From NCBI RefSeq assembly GCF_018687785.1, contig NZ_LTBL01000001.1, positions 1,665,780-1,729,779 of the forward strand: 64,000 nucleotides of DNA, read 5' to 3'. Shown here in pieces: positions 9,390 through 19,024 of this stretch (within the stretch, counting starts at the first letter, position 1; every line of letters begins with the position of its first letter). This DNA is from Methanovulcanius yangii. GTDB taxonomy: Archaea > Halobacteriota > Methanomicrobia > Methanomicrobiales > Methanomicrobiaceae. A program made the position numbers and the translations under genes. The notes under the pieces are model-generated. The model was not told the origin of the DNA, did not search any database, and worked only from the letters and a program-made list of their open reading frames with translations.

Positions 9390-9527
9390 CGGACCTTTCT
9401 CCTCAGAGATGCCGCAGACCGGGAAATCGGCCGCATTTACGCATAAATCTCTCTTTTCACAGGTATTTATATCATAAGATTAATACGTTTCTTCCATCAG
9501 AGCCGACACCGGCTGGAGATTTTGGAG

Positions 9528-10265
9528 ATGGACGGCGAAGAACAGGATTTTGTCATCGAGGCCCGGAAACTGAGAAAAGACTACGGCGACGTCGTTGCGG
9601 TACGGGGGGTCGATCTTGCCATCAGGCGCGGAGAACTCTTCGGTCTCCTCGGTCCGAACGGCTCGGGGAAGACCACCATCATTAGGCTCCTCACCGGGCA
9701 GGTGCCGCCGACCTCCGGGTCCATCCGGGTGATGGGTATCGATGCGGCGGCCTCCCCTGTCGAGGCACGGACGGAGATCGGCATCATCCCCGAACAGGAG
9801 ACGCCCCCCTCGTTTCTCACCGCCGAAGAGTACCTCCGGTTCGTCGGCGAGATTCGCCACGTCGGGGATATCGAGGAACAGTGCGACTGGTGGTTTTCAT
9901 TCCTGGACTTCGACGATGCCCGCACGAGGCTCTGCAAGGACCTCTCCCGCGGAACACGCCAGAAACTGATGGTGGCCCAGGCCTTTCTTCACCGTCCGCC
10001 GCTCGCCCTCATCGACGAGCCCCTGATCAACCTCGACCCGGTGATGCAGAGGCGCGTGAAGGACTTCCTGATGGACTATGTCAGTGCAGGTAATACGGTC
10101 TTTCTCTCCACGCATATTCTTGCCATTGCCGAGGAGATCTGCACCGGCATTGCCATCCTGAACCGGGGGGACATCCTCTTCACCGGCAGCCCCGCCGAGC
10201 TCAGGGACCGCCACGAGGATCTGGAAGGGTTCTTCCTCAGTCTCGTCAGCGGCAGCGGGGAGTGA
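9528..10265 (+). CDS. ABC transporter ATP-binding protein
   Basis: A 245-residue ATPase of the ABC-2 exporter type. Walker A is GPNGSGKTT (about residue 42), the signature is LSRGTRQKLMVAQ, Walker B is PLALIDEPLINLD, and the H-loop is FLSTHIL. The signature has SRGTRQ instead of SGGQ, common in DrrA/CcmA-like exporters. ATG at 9528 is preceded by CTGGAG about 10 bases upstream; a TTG at 9522 is less likely. The stop codon overlaps the region of the permease start (GTGA), so the two subunits are translationally coupled. Cargo is unknown: it could be a drug, lipid or peptide. Confidence 0.92.
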   Translation: MDGEEQDFVIEARKLRKDYGDVVAVRGVDLAIRRGELFGLLGPNGSGKTTIIRLLTGQVPPTSGSIRVMGIDAAASPVEARTEIGIIPEQETPPSFLTAEEYLRFVGEIRHVGDIEEQCDWWFSFLDFDDARTRLCKDLSRGTRQKLMVAQAFLHRPPLALIDEPLINLDPVMQRRVKDFLMDYVSAGNTVFLSTHILAIAEEICTGIAILNRGDILFTGSPAELRDRHEDLEGFFLSLVSGSGE

Positions 10266-10270
10266 GACAG

Positions 10271-11683
10271 ATGGCCTTCGGAACGCTCTTCTCCGCCATG
10301 CTCAAAGAGGAGTGGCGCATGCACTCCACGATGTTCGGGAGCCGCGGGTTTCTGCTCTTTCCCGTTGTCCTGACGGTCATGGCTGCTGTTGCCTCCCTCG
10401 CCGTGCCGGTCTTTCTTGCCGTCATGCCCCCGGGTACCGTCAGTACCGCCCCTCACATCTTCTACCTCATCGCAGGCATATCGGTCGGATCCTTCGGTCT
10501 TCTCGGGCGGGAGGTGATGAACCGGCGCTTCGGTCAGGCAAGCCTGCTTGCCTACTCCTCCCGGAGCCTCCCCATCTCCGAACGCGCCATCATCGCGGCG
10601 TTCATACTGAAGGACTGCCTCTACTACTTCGTCTTCTGGGTGCTCCCTGCCGTTGCAGGTATCGCCGTCGGTTCGCTCGTTGTACCGGAGATTCCTCCTG
10701 TCGCAGCCCCACTCCTTCTTGTGAGCCTCGGCCTGTCATTCTTCATGGGGATTGCCCTTGCCTTTTTCCTCTCGACCGTGTATGCCTGGTCCCCGCGGGC
10801 CCTTGCGACGATCCTCGGCCTGCTGGTGATCGTCATCGTCCTCTTCGTTGCAGGCGGCTGGTCACTTGCGGAGGTCTTCTTCCCCCTGGCCTTCTATGCC
10901 GCTCCGTCCCTCATGCCGGCGGCACTGAGCGTGGTCCTCATCCTCCTCCTTGCCGGCCTTTCCATCGCCTTTGTCAACATCGACTTCCCGGAGTCCGACC
11001 GGCGGTATCCCTGCCGCCTTCCCGCGCTCTCGCGGACCTTCGGGATGACCTCCGCTCCCCATTTCGTGGCAAAGGACTTCATTGACCTGCGGAGAAGCGA
11101 CGGCGGAATGGGAAAGATCGTCTTCTCGTTTCTCTTTCCCGTAGGCATCATCTGGCTGATGCTGACCATCCTCCAGTACTTCATTCCCGGCCTTGCACCC
11201 GGCATCATCTTTGCCGTTCTCCTCGGCGTCTTCACCTCGACCATCTATAACTGGCTGACCGAATACGATCTCTTCACCTCCTACGCATTCCTGCCGGTAA
11301 CGACAGGTCAGGTCATCCGGGCGAAGCTGGAGAGCTATCTCATCCTCAATATCATTCCTGTCGTCTTTCTCCTGGTGGCGGTCCCCTTTTTCGGCGACGC
11401 TTTCCTTCTCATCCCCGCCCTTGCAGCCTTTGCGGGGCTCTCCCTCTATGCGGTGGGAGTCACCGTCTATCTCTGCGGACTGTCGCCGAACGTGATGCTC
11501 TATGACGCCCGGACCTTTCTCCTCTATGTTGCGGCGATTGCCCCGTTCGTGCTTCTCCTCATCTTCCTCTCCATCCCCTCCCCGTGGTATGCGGCGGCGG
11601 GTATCCTGCTTCTCCCGGCAGGAGTGCTCCTGATACAAAAGGCGGGCGAGCGGCACGGCTCATTCGAAGAGAGGAGCTTTTGA
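10271..11683 (+). CDS. ABC-2 type transporter permease
   Basis: A 470-residue integral membrane protein with about 12 hydrophobic segments in two halves joined by a soluble loop around residues 235-280 (DFPESDRRYPCRLP...). It directly follows its ATPase; an SD-like GGGGAG precedes the ATG at 10271 by about 8 bases, and a GTG at 10262 overlapping the ATPase stop is the alternative. The layout is that of large archaeal ABC-2 exporter permeases. The pair probably forms a two-gene exporter. No substrate clue is present in the neighbourhood, although the divergent receiver-kinase gene could be a regulator. Confidence 0.85.
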   Translation: MAFGTLFSAMLKEEWRMHSTMFGSRGFLLFPVVLTVMAAVASLAVPVFLAVMPPGTVSTAPHIFYLIAGISVGSFGLLGREVMNRRFGQASLLAYSSRSLPISERAIIAAFILKDCLYYFVFWVLPAVAGIAVGSLVVPEIPPVAAPLLLVSLGLSFFMGIALAFFLSTVYAWSPRALATILGLLVIVIVLFVAGGWSLAEVFFPLAFYAAPSLMPAALSVVLILLLAGLSIAFVNIDFPESDRRYPCRLPALSRTFGMTSAPHFVAKDFIDLRRSDGGMGKIVFSFLFPVGIIWLMLTILQYFIPGLAPGIIFAVLLGVFTSTIYNWLTEYDLFTSYAFLPVTTGQVIRAKLESYLILNIIPVVFLLVAVPFFGDAFLLIPALAAFAGLSLYAVGVTVYLCGLSPNVMLYDARTFLLYVAAIAPFVLLLIFLSIPSPWYAAAGILLLPAGVLLIQKAGERHGSFEERSF

Positions 11684-11779
11684 ACGGTTCTGATTACCGG
11701 TTCAGAATAACCAAAAAAAGAACGGTTGTCATCCCGGGATTCCGGAACCCGGGACAGCGCCCGGACTATCCGGCCGCCC

Positions 11780-12304
11780 TCACCCCTGCCACTGCCGGAC
11801 GGCGAAGTAGGAGGCGAGCCTTTCGTAGTAGTGCTGGTGCTGTTCCTCTGCCGGCCAGAAATCCCCGGCCGGTTCGACGGCGGTCACCACCGGGGGGTCA
11901 TATATGCCGGAAGAGTCCATTTCGGCACAGAATGCCTCCGCCTCTTCCTTCTGTTCCGGGGAATGAAACCAGATGACCGGGCGGTACTGTCCACCGGGGG
12001 CGATCTCCTCATACTCCCACCCCGTCGGGTCATGGGCGGAAAAGAAGACCTCCAGGAGGTCGCGATAGGAGACAACTGCAGGGTCGAATCCGACGACGAC
12101 CGTCTCCGCATGACCGCTCCCTCCCTCGGATACCTCCGAATATGAGGGGCTCTCCGTCGTCCCGCCGCTGTACCCGGCCCCGGTGGAGACGACGCCTTCC
12201 ACCCGTCGAAATGCCGCCTCGAGGTCCCAGAAGGAGCCGCCGGAAAACGAGGCAACCGCATACCTGCCTGCATCAGGGTTCTGCATAGGTACCAATCCAT
12301 TCAT
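11780..12304 (-). CDS. MsrA-family protein lacking the catalytic cysteine
   Basis: A 174-residue protein with the peptide methionine-S-sulfoxide reductase fold: GYSGGTTESPSYSEV, GHAETVVVGFDP, LLEVFFSAHDPT, GGQYRPVIWFHSPEQ and AGDFWPAEEQHQHYY are all classic MsrA blocks. The active-site block GCFW, however, reads GGSFWDLE here (about residues 21-28): the nucleophilic Cys is a Ser, encoded TCC. The frequent second Cys in the YxxVC block is also Ser. The only Cys is in EAFCAEM. It therefore should not reduce methionine sulfoxide by the normal chemistry; binding of the substrate remains possible. Start could also be the ATG at 12286. Confidence 0.8.
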   Translation of the reverse strand: MNGLVPMQNPDAGRYAVASFSGGSFWDLEAAFRRVEGVVSTGAGYSGGTTESPSYSEVSEGGSGHAETVVVGFDPAVVSYRDLLEVFFSAHDPTGWEYEEIAPGGQYRPVIWFHSPEQKEEAEAFCAEMDSSGIYDPPVVTAVEPAGDFWPAEEQHQHYYERLASYFAVRQWQG

Positions 12305-12403
12305 GAAGAGATACGATTACCGCTCTGATCTTCATCTTCCCGGCCGGCGGTTCCCTGTGAATACCGGACGCTTCTGCCCGATAGCGAAAAAAAAGGGAAC
12401 CTT

Positions 12404-12865
12404 TCAGTTATTCAGGATGTCCGTGATGACCTTTTCCATGTCAATCCAGATGATGAGGCGGGTCGACTCCTCCCCGTCCCCTTCGGGAATCTTGATGATG
12501 CCTTTGACATAGCAGGTGATGTCGGAGGAGAGCCCATCGCCCAGTTCCTCGACACAGTCGGGGGAGATCTGCATGACGCTCTTCACGTCGTCGACGATGA
12601 TGCCCACACTCGACCCGCCGGTCGCCTCGGGCATGAGAACGATGATCTTCCGGGCGTTCTCCCCTTCAGCATCGGGAATCCCGATGAATTCCCTGATATT
12701 GATGATATTCGTGACCTCACCACGGAGGTTGATCACCCCGGAGATATAGGAAGGAGCCCGGGGGATCGGGGTGATGCTCATCATCTCCACGATCTCGCGG
12801 GCAATCCGTACATCGATGGCATAGTAGCCGCCGCCGATCTGGAATTCCACTACATCCGTAACCAT
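12404..12865 (-). CDS. cheW: CheW chemotaxis coupling protein
   Basis: A 153-residue protein consisting of one CheW domain: VVEFQIGGGYYAIDV, REIVEMMSITPIPRAPSYISGVINLRGEV and VGIIVDDVKSVMQI match the double beta-barrel blocks. CheW links chemoreceptor tips to the kinase CheA at the inner membrane face or in soluble arrays. The ATG at 12865 follows the receptor gene's stop by 12 bases and has GGGGA about 6 bases upstream; a TTG at 12877 is less likely. The gene is the downstream partner of the PAS-containing receptor, so both are probably co-transcribed. No cheA is in the window. Confidence 0.92.
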   Translation of the reverse strand: MVTDVVEFQIGGGYYAIDVRIAREIVEMMSITPIPRAPSYISGVINLRGEVTNIINIREFIGIPDAEGENARKIIVLMPEATGGSSVGIIVDDVKSVMQISPDCVEELGDGLSSDITCYVKGIIKIPEGDGEESTRLIIWIDMEKVITDILNN

Positions 12866-12877
12866 GAAAATCCCCAA

Positions 12878-15514
12878 TCACTCCACCCTGAAGACACTGA
12901 CCAGGTCACGGAGCCGCTCGGACATCTGGCTGACCTCCTGGGCGCCGCTTCCCACCTCCTCGGCAGAGGCGGCGACCTCCTCGGTGAGGGCGGCAACGTC
13001 GTCCACCCGGCGCAGGTTCTCCTTCGTGAGATCCGTCGTCTCCTCCATCTTCTCCATGACGCGGTTGGTGGCATTCGCCTGGTCGTCGGTCGCGGCGGCA
13101 ATTTCACTGACGCCCTGGGCGGCCTCCTTTGCGCCCTTCACGATCTCCTGCAGGGACTGAATGGCAAGGTCGACGCTGGAGAGACCGGCACGAATCTCGC
13201 CATAGGCCGATTTCATCGAGTCGGCGGTGTCGGCGGAGTCCTTCTGGATACCCTCGATGAGCTCTTCGATGGAATTCGTCGCCGTCTTTGACTCGGCGGC
13301 AAGGTTTCTGACCTCTCCTGCCACCACGGCAAAGCCCCTGCCGTGTTCACCCGCACGGGCCGCCTCGATGGCGGCGTTGAGGGCAAGCAGATTCGTCTGG
13401 TTCGAGATGTCGGTGATGAGCTTGACGATCTTGGAGATCTCCACCATCTTCCGGTTGAGCCCGTCGATCTTGGTGACGCTCTCCTCTGCGATCTTCTCGA
13501 CCGCTCCCATCTTCTCGTTGGCCTGCTGGCCGAGTTTGGAGGCCTCGTTGCCCATCTCGGAGACGTTCTCGGAGAGGGAGCGTACCTCCTGCGTGGTGGA
13601 GGCGATCTCCTCGATGGAGGCGGAGAGATCGGAGATCTCGCGGGCCACCGCCTCGACCGCCTCGAGCTGGCGGTGGGATGCCTCGGAGGACTGCTGGCTC
13701 GAGACCGCGACCTCCTCCATCGCCTTCGTGATCTCCTCGATGCCGCGGGAGGCGTCGGTGATGTTGAGGTCGACGCCCTCTGCGGCTACCTTCACCTCCC
13801 TGAGGGCATCGCCGATATTCACTCCGACACGGTTGATGGCCTCTTTGAGCTTGTCGTGGTCTCCTGCGACCTGAATGTTCTCGTTGAACCGGATGGAGAA
13901 GTCCTTCTCCGCATACTGTTTCAGGACGCGGTAGGACTCATTGACCGGAGCGTAGATCGTATCCAAAATGTCGTTGAGACCTCTGATCAGCACCGCGTAC
14001 ACGCCCTCGAACTGGTCGGCGTGAGGCCGTGCCTTGGAATTCCCTCCCTTCTGTGCGTTCATGGTCGCAATAAAGTCCTCGACCATATCCGCTATCGCCG
14101 TCTGGGCGGCGGCGAGGTTCGCATTCATCTCCTCGAAGAGGGCACCCGCCTCGGCGGTGTATTCATTGGTCTCCCCGACTGTCAGGTCGAACGCCCGCGT
14201 GTCACCATGGGCAAGGGAGTCCAAATTCGCCGCCTGCCGGGTGATCTCCCGGTCGAGGAACTGGGAGAGCGCCCGTTCAGGGGTGAGATCCTGGTAGATG
14301 TAATAGTTGACGTCGATCTCGCCGTTCTCATCCAGAATGGGTGTCTGGAAGAGGCGCAGGTAGCTCTTCTCGTCGCCGCCCCACGAGATCTCCATGTCGG
14401 TGACGGCCTTCTTCTTCGTCTCGTACGAGGCGTAGAAGTCATCGCCGCCGACAACCTTGATGTCGAAGTCGTAGAGCTTTTTGGCCATCAGTTCGTCGTA
14501 GCTGCCGCGCCAGATGCGCTGGTACTCCTTGTTGAGATCAAGGCGATGTTTGTCGGACGCAAGAACGGTGATCCCCTGGGGGTTCTCCTGCAAAAAGGCA
14601 TCTGCACGTCTCTGCAGTTTCTGGATCTCCGCCATCTCCTTGTGCTGTTCCGTGAGGTCCTGATAGATGTAGTAGTTGACGTCGATCTCACCGTTCTCAT
14701 CCAGGATGGGCGTCTGGAAGAGGCGCAGATAGGTTTTCTCCCCGTTCTCCCAGGCAATCTCCATGTCGGTGACCGCCTTCTCCTTCGTCTCGTACGACGC
14801 GTAGAAGTCGTCGCCGCCCGTGACCGTGATGTCGAAGTCGTAGAGCTTTTTGGCCATCAGCTCGTCGTAGCCTCCGCGCCATGCCCGCTGGTACTCGTCA
14901 TTCAGGTCGAGGCGGTGCTTGTCCGCTGCAAGGACCGTGATTGCCTGCGGGTTGTATTTCAGGAAGGCGTCTGCACGCTTCTGGAGTGTGCGGACCTCCT
15001 CGCGTTCCTCAACGATCTCGGTCTCGTCCAGATAGACGTAATAGACGACATTGATCTCCCCCTTCTCATCGAGGACGGGAATCTGGTTGAGTTTGACGTA
15101 GTTCTTCGACCCGTCCTCCCAGTTGAATATCAGGTCCGTCTGGGCGTTTTTCTTCGTATCAAAGGCAGCATGAATCGAATCCCCGCCAGCAACAGTGATA
15201 TTGAAATCACTGAGGCGCTTGTGCCTGAGGTCTTCCTTTGTTCCCCGCAACAGCTCGCAGTACTTCTCATTGAGCATCAGGCAGCTCCTGTCCGGTGACT
15301 GGACGGCAATGGGCCGCGGGAAATTTTCAATGAATGCGTCAACACCGTGGAGCATCTGCTCGTACTGGTTTGCTGCTTTCAGTTTCCTGATGATCTCCTG
15401 TGCGATGGTTGCAATCCCCCGGTACTCGGGGTCCATCTCTTCGGCTCTGACCGATGCCGTGAAGTCACCGTCGAGGGCACGGCGAAGGGCATCTTCTATG
15501 CGATTTACTGACAT
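12878..15514 (-). CDS. Soluble methyl-accepting chemotaxis protein with three PAS domains
   Basis: An 878-residue receptor without any transmembrane helix. Three PAS domains occupy about residues 45-170, 185-300 and 308-420; the second and third are about 86 % identical over 110 residues, a recent duplication with a 369-base period. A HAMP-like linker (about 500-590, with [23 protein letters not shown]) precedes the long coiled-coil signalling domain, whose hairpin tip carries [32 protein letters not shown]-type residues. It presumably senses an intracellular signal (redox, ligand or energy) and acts through the CheW encoded next. Start at ATG 15514, with GGTG about 9 bases upstream. Confidence 0.92.
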   Translation of the reverse strand: MSVNRIEDALRRALDGDFTASVRAEEMDPEYRGIATIAQEIIRKLKAANQYEQMLHGVDAFIENFPRPIAVQSPDRSCLMLNEKYCELLRGTKEDLRHKRLSDFNITVAGGDSIHAAFDTKKNAQTDLIFNWEDGSKNYVKLNQIPVLDEKGEINVVYYVYLDETEIVEEREEVRTLQKRADAFLKYNPQAITVLAADKHRLDLNDEYQRAWRGGYDELMAKKLYDFDITVTGGDDFYASYETKEKAVTDMEIAWENGEKTYLRLFQTPILDENGEIDVNYYIYQDLTEQHKEMAEIQKLQRRADAFLQENPQGITVLASDKHRLDLNKEYQRIWRGSYDELMAKKLYDFDIKVVGGDDFYASYETKKKAVTDMEISWGGDEKSYLRLFQTPILDENGEIDVNYYIYQDLTPERALSQFLDREITRQAANLDSLAHGDTRAFDLTVGETNEYTAEAGALFEEMNANLAAAQTAIADMVEDFIATMNAQKGGNSKARPHADQFEGVYAVLIRGLNDILDTIYAPVNESYRVLKQYAEKDFSIRFNENIQVAGDHDKLKEAINRVGVNIGDALREVKVAAEGVDLNITDASRGIEEITKAMEEVAVSSQQSSEASHRQLEAVEAVAREISDLSASIEEIASTTQEVRSLSENVSEMGNEASKLGQQANEKMGAVEKIAEESVTKIDGLNRKMVEISKIVKLITDISNQTNLLALNAAIEAARAGEHGRGFAVVAGEVRNLAAESKTATNSIEELIEGIQKDSADTADSMKSAYGEIRAGLSSVDLAIQSLQEIVKGAKEAAQGVSEIAAATDDQANATNRVMEKMEETTDLTKENLRRVDDVAALTEEVAASAEEVGSGAQEVSQMSERLRDLVSVFRVE
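14235..14980 (-). repeat. Tandem duplication of a PAS module
   Basis: Two in-frame copies of a roughly 369-base unit inside the chemoreceptor gene, recognisable from the shared CTGCACG landmarks at about 14602 and 14971 and from protein copies that differ at about 15 of 110 positions. The high similarity indicates a recent unequal exchange or duplication. Confidence 0.8.
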
Positions 15515-15669
15515 TTTGTACACACCAACATACGGGCCATCCTACGACACACGAATTCGCAGGAAATCCTTATATAATTAATAAATTCACAGCTGATCAG
15601 ATTAATAAGTTTTGATCATTCATTGAGATGTAAAAAAGAGATAATATTAGATATTTTTTCATAATTTGT

Positions 15670-16824
15670 CTACATTTGTCGTTTTATCAATAGGAATGCA
15701 ATACCGCCTGCCAAAATACCAAACAGTATCAGCCACCAGTCGGTGACCACATGACCGCCTTCTGCCGTCTCCGGGAGATAGACCGTAATCGTTCCCGTGC
15801 CGGTTCCAACAGCAATACCCCCATCGCCGGTTTTTGCAATCGCAGTCACCCGGTCGTCGCCGAACCACAGCATCCATGCCTGGCTTCCCGCCTCATCGAG
15901 GCCGAGGAGAAGGTACTGCGGTTCTCCGGTGACGACGTCGGCATCATAGCCGAGCACATATGCCCCACCGGTCGGGGCCTCCGCTGCCCAGTAGGCCATT
16001 TCGAGGCGTTTTCCGAATTCAATGGATTCCTCCAGAGTACCTCCGGGCGAGAGCCGGAGAAGAAGCGGCGTTACTCCGTCCGTTGCGATGGCTGTTGCAA
16101 GAAAACCACCGTCCGGGCGAAGACGCAGGGAGGTGATGTACCCGATGCCTTCATGGCCGTAGCGAACCTCGGCGGTCGTCACTCCCTCACCGTCGCCGAG
16201 GAGGAGAAATCCGGTTGGATCGGTTTCGTCTGCCAACGGCTGGACATAGCCTGCCGCAGCAAACCCGCCGTCCGCAAGCATCCTGACCGTCGTCAGGCGG
16301 GCATAGCCGACACCTGAGGTATCAGCAAAGCTCCGGTTCCACTGTTCCGTTCCACCGGGCCCGACCTTGTAGAGCATGGCATGGATGTAGTTGGAGGCGA
16401 TGTACGTACTCTCACCGTCGGAATCGAGACCGGCTGCCTCCCCGAATGGAAGATGCCAGGTCCACATGATCGTGCCTGTCTCGTCCACCCTGAGAAGATC
16501 CGAGGCATCGGTGAAGAGGAGAAGGTTCCCGTCCCTGGCCTCGGCAAGGTAGCTGATGGTCGTCGCATTGCCGGCGCCAACCGTACCGTTCCCGCTCATC
16601 TCCCCATCGGCTCCGATGAACCAGAGGGCCGGCCCCACGGCATCGGCGCCGCCAGCCACTACTCCCCCGTCGTCCCGGACGAGGAGGGCCCCTAAGGACT
16701 CCGCTCCTTCAATCGCGACACTCCGGTTCTCCTCAAGCCCGTCAATGGCCGTCACGGTGGCCGGAAACAGGACGAGGATGAGCAGAAGGGCCGCGGCAAT
16801 CGTGGCGTATGAACTGCGTTTCAT
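15670..16824 (-). CDS. Exported beta-propeller-like protein with C-terminal membrane anchor
   Basis: A 384-residue protein with a signal peptide at residues 1-27 (MKRSSYATIAAALLLILVLFPATVTA), a large domain of repeated blades marked by DGGxxxxG turns (DDGGVVAGG, ADGGFAAAGY, PDGGFLATA, GDGGIAVGTG), and a C-terminal helix WWLILFGILAGGIAFLLI followed by KRQM. The blade pattern resembles WD40/PQQ-like propellers found on archaeal cell surfaces. The protein is thus anchored with its propeller outside. ATG at 16824 has a TATA-like CTATATTG about 30 bases upstream, fitting a leaderless transcript; an in-frame TTG at 16851 is possible. Function is unknown; ligand binding or adhesion is a guess. Confidence 0.68.
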   Translation of the reverse strand: MKRSSYATIAAALLLILVLFPATVTAIDGLEENRSVAIEGAESLGALLVRDDGGVVAGGADAVGPALWFIGADGEMSGNGTVGAGNATTISYLAEARDGNLLLFTDASDLLRVDETGTIMWTWHLPFGEAAGLDSDGESTYIASNYIHAMLYKVGPGGTEQWNRSFADTSGVGYARLTTVRMLADGGFAAAGYVQPLADETDPTGFLLLGDGEGVTTAEVRYGHEGIGYITSLRLRPDGGFLATAIATDGVTPLLLRLSPGGTLEESIEFGKRLEMAYWAAEAPTGGAYVLGYDADVVTGEPQYLLLGLDEAGSQAWMLWFGDDRVTAIAKTGDGGIAVGTGTGTITVYLPETAEGGHVVTDWWLILFGILAGGIAFLLIKRQM

Positions 16825-16872
16825 TACGGAAGAATTGGTGCATTCCCCCAATATAGATGACTAAACGGCCTC

Positions 16873-18027
16873 TCACGGGAACAGCCCACCCTCCTCCTCC
16901 CTCGACCCGGACAGCCAGAGCGCAAGGAGCGGGTCGGTGCACCGCCAGCTCCCCTCATCGTCCCGGGCGATGAGATCACGGGAGGAGAGCGCCCTGAGCG
17001 ATGACCCGACCGCCGTACGCTGGAGGCCATAGCGGCCGGAGACCTCCCTCCCGTACAGGTGTGTCTCCCCCGCCGCCACCGCAGAGAGGAGCCCGACCTG
17101 GTGGATGGAGAGGCCGTCGCATATACCGCTGTAGAGAGGGGCAAGTTCCCGTACAACCCGACGGACCGCCGCGTCCCCGGCACCAGACCCGCGGGGATGC
17201 CCCATCCGTGCCTCCTCGAAGAGGGCATAGGCAACCCGCATGACGGAGAACGGGTGCCCCCGGACCGCCCGTACCACCTCCGCTGCCGCCCCCGAGGGAA
17301 AGGCCAGGCCCGCTTCGGTCGCCCGGCGGCAGAGGGCATCCGCCGTGGATTGTTCGGGAAGAGGCGCCGGGGAGACCATCACGCCACCGCCGCCTCCGGG
17401 GGAATCTTCTGCACCGAGACGACGGAGCAGCATCCCGCGGCGGCCTGCAAGGATCAGCCCGGTCCCGTCCTCCCCGGCGGCGATTTTTCCCATTACCGCC
17501 GCCATCCCGGGGACGGCAAGGAGACGATGGGCGTCGTCGATGAGGAGCACCGGCGCACGGTGATGACGGCCTGCCGCACGGACCACGCGGGAGAGAGCAT
17601 CCCCCATATCCGCCCGGTGATCGCCGGAGAGGGTGAACGAGACGCCGGGCCACGGTGAGAAGCACAGGGAGGGCATCTGTTCAAGGGCGGCTGCGAGCGC
17701 CGCTCCCGGTCCCGTTTCGGCCCTCCGGAGGGCTTCTTCCAGCCGCAGGGCCAACCCTTCCGGTCCGGTGATGCCTGCACCCGAGAGGACGACGGGGAAG
17801 ACCGAGGGACCGCACGCTGCACAGGCGGCAAGGGCGAGCGAGCTCGTCCCCGACCGGGGAGGACCGCAGATGATGGTCGGTACACCGCTCATTATCGCCC
17901 GGGAGGCGGCCTCCACCTCGGCCGTTTGGCCCAGAAAGGCGCTGCCGCTGACCGGACGCGAGAAGACAAAGGGATTTGGGCCCGCAGGCAGAGGATCCAT
18001 ACCATCCTTCCCTGCGCCGCAGGACAT
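16873..18027 (-). CDS. Archaeal AAA/STAND-like ATPase with altered Walker A
   Basis: A 384-residue soluble protein. The P-loop region reads CGPPRSGTSSLALAA (near residue 48): the Walker A Lys is Thr (ACG; AAG would be Lys). Walker B is intact in APVLLIDDAHRL. The C-terminal third looks like a winged-helix domain (LSIHQVGLLSAVAAG, YGLQRTAVGSSLRALSSRDLI). The layout follows the archaeal ATPase family with a C-terminal helix-turn-helix, often linked to regulation or defence. Two starts are possible: ATG 18027 with GGGGA 7-8 bases upstream, or ATG 18000 with AGGGAAGG. Lacking the lysine, nucleotide hydrolysis is doubtful. Function unknown. Confidence 0.65.
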   Translation of the reverse strand: MSCGAGKDGMDPLPAGPNPFVFSRPVSGSAFLGQTAEVEAASRAIMSGVPTIICGPPRSGTSSLALAACAACGPSVFPVVLSGAGITGPEGLALRLEEALRRAETGPGAALAAALEQMPSLCFSPWPGVSFTLSGDHRADMGDALSRVVRAAGRHHRAPVLLIDDAHRLLAVPGMAAVMGKIAAGEDGTGLILAGRRGMLLRRLGAEDSPGGGGGVMVSPAPLPEQSTADALCRRATEAGLAFPSGAAAEVVRAVRGHPFSVMRVAYALFEEARMGHPRGSGAGDAAVRRVVRELAPLYSGICDGLSIHQVGLLSAVAAGETHLYGREVSGRYGLQRTAVGSSLRALSSRDLIARDDEGSWRCTDPLLALWLSGSREEEGGLFP

Positions 18028-18198
18028 TGAAAAATCCCCACAGGGGGAGCGAAAGTGAGGGAAATCCGGTCCGGACACCCCAGGCGGGATGAATATCCGA
18101 TATGTAAATGGAGAGGACGCGAGAAAAAACCGGGCCAGGTTGCATACGTTTTTTTCTTTTCCGGGAGATGATTGTCGTACCAGACGAGAGACGGCGCA

Positions 18199-18987
18199 AT
18201 GGATCTGATACATACAATTCGGCACCTCCTCGGCGGTGCAGAGGAGAGGAGGCCGGACGATCAGGGCCGGTGCATCGATCTCCTGATGGACACCGCCGCC
18301 CTTCCCGCCGGCGCACGCGAACGGGCTGCGGTTCCGCCCGACCCGCAGTATGCGACCTACCTCGAGGTGTGCCTCAGGGTTTGGAGCGAACTTGCGGTGC
18401 ATACGCGAAAGGAGACCCTTCTTCCCGCACTCGCAGCAGCCGTTGCCGCATATCCCCACGAAGCGCTCCCCCGGATGATGGCGAACTTCGAGAACAAGAC
18501 CGCGGATATGCAGAAGCGATACCGGGACCGCCTCCTTGTGGCCGTCCACCGTGAGATCTTCGATACCCACCACCGCCTGATGACGATGTCCCGCGACCCA
18601 CCCCGCCTCTGGCGGGTCCCCCGGGTGCGGGAGGGATTTTCCGGGTACTGCACGATGGCGGCGGCGGCCTGCCGGGCACAGGCGGCGCACAAGGACCCGG
18701 CACTTCTCTCCCTCACCTACCTTCTTGCGGGCTTTGCCATGTACATCGAGGACGGACCGGGCCACCCGGTGGAAACGCCATTTCCCGGTGGGCTGGAGGT
18801 CTCCGTCGACGGCTGGACCTCGTACTGCCCGGTTCGGGAACATGCCGACGACGTCCCCTTCTCCATCTGCCCCTTCTGCCCGGCCGTACAGTCAGAGGGT
18901 GTCCACCTGATCCGCGACCCCGAAGAGAAGAAGAAGGTTGAGCAGAAGGAGTACATCACGAACTACTTCACCAATTTTAAAGGATAA
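18199..18987 (+). CDS. DUF2115 family protein (methanogen-specific)
   Basis: A 262-residue soluble protein. Conserved blocks include DPQYATYLEVCLRVWSE, the FENKTADMQKRYRDRL segment, and a C-terminal cysteine cluster YCPVREHADDVPFSICPFCP, which could bind a metal. This matches the pattern of DUF2115, known almost only from methanogens. No function is known. ATG at 18199 is chosen over a TTG at 18172; GAGAG lies about 8 bases upstream. It is divergent from the ATPase gene at 16873-18027, with only about 170 bases between them, so the two may share a control region. Confidence 0.72.
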   Translation: MDLIHTIRHLLGGAEERRPDDQGRCIDLLMDTAALPAGARERAAVPPDPQYATYLEVCLRVWSELAVHTRKETLLPALAAAVAAYPHEALPRMMANFENKTADMQKRYRDRLLVAVHREIFDTHHRLMTMSRDPPRLWRVPRVREGFSGYCTMAAAACRAQAAHKDPALLSLTYLLAGFAMYIEDGPGHPVETPFPGGLEVSVDGWTSYCPVREHADDVPFSICPFCPAVQSEGVHLIRDPEEKKKVEQKEYITNYFTNFKG

Positions 18988-19024
18988 ATAGGAGTTTTCC
19001 CGGAGCTCCGCGGTAAATCCGGAG

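Noticed and set aside
13343-15298. A long open frame antisense to the chemoreceptor gene
   Set aside because: It lies wholly opposite a clear PAS-MCP gene; open antisense frames are expected in GC-rich coding DNA, and its product has no recognisable domain.
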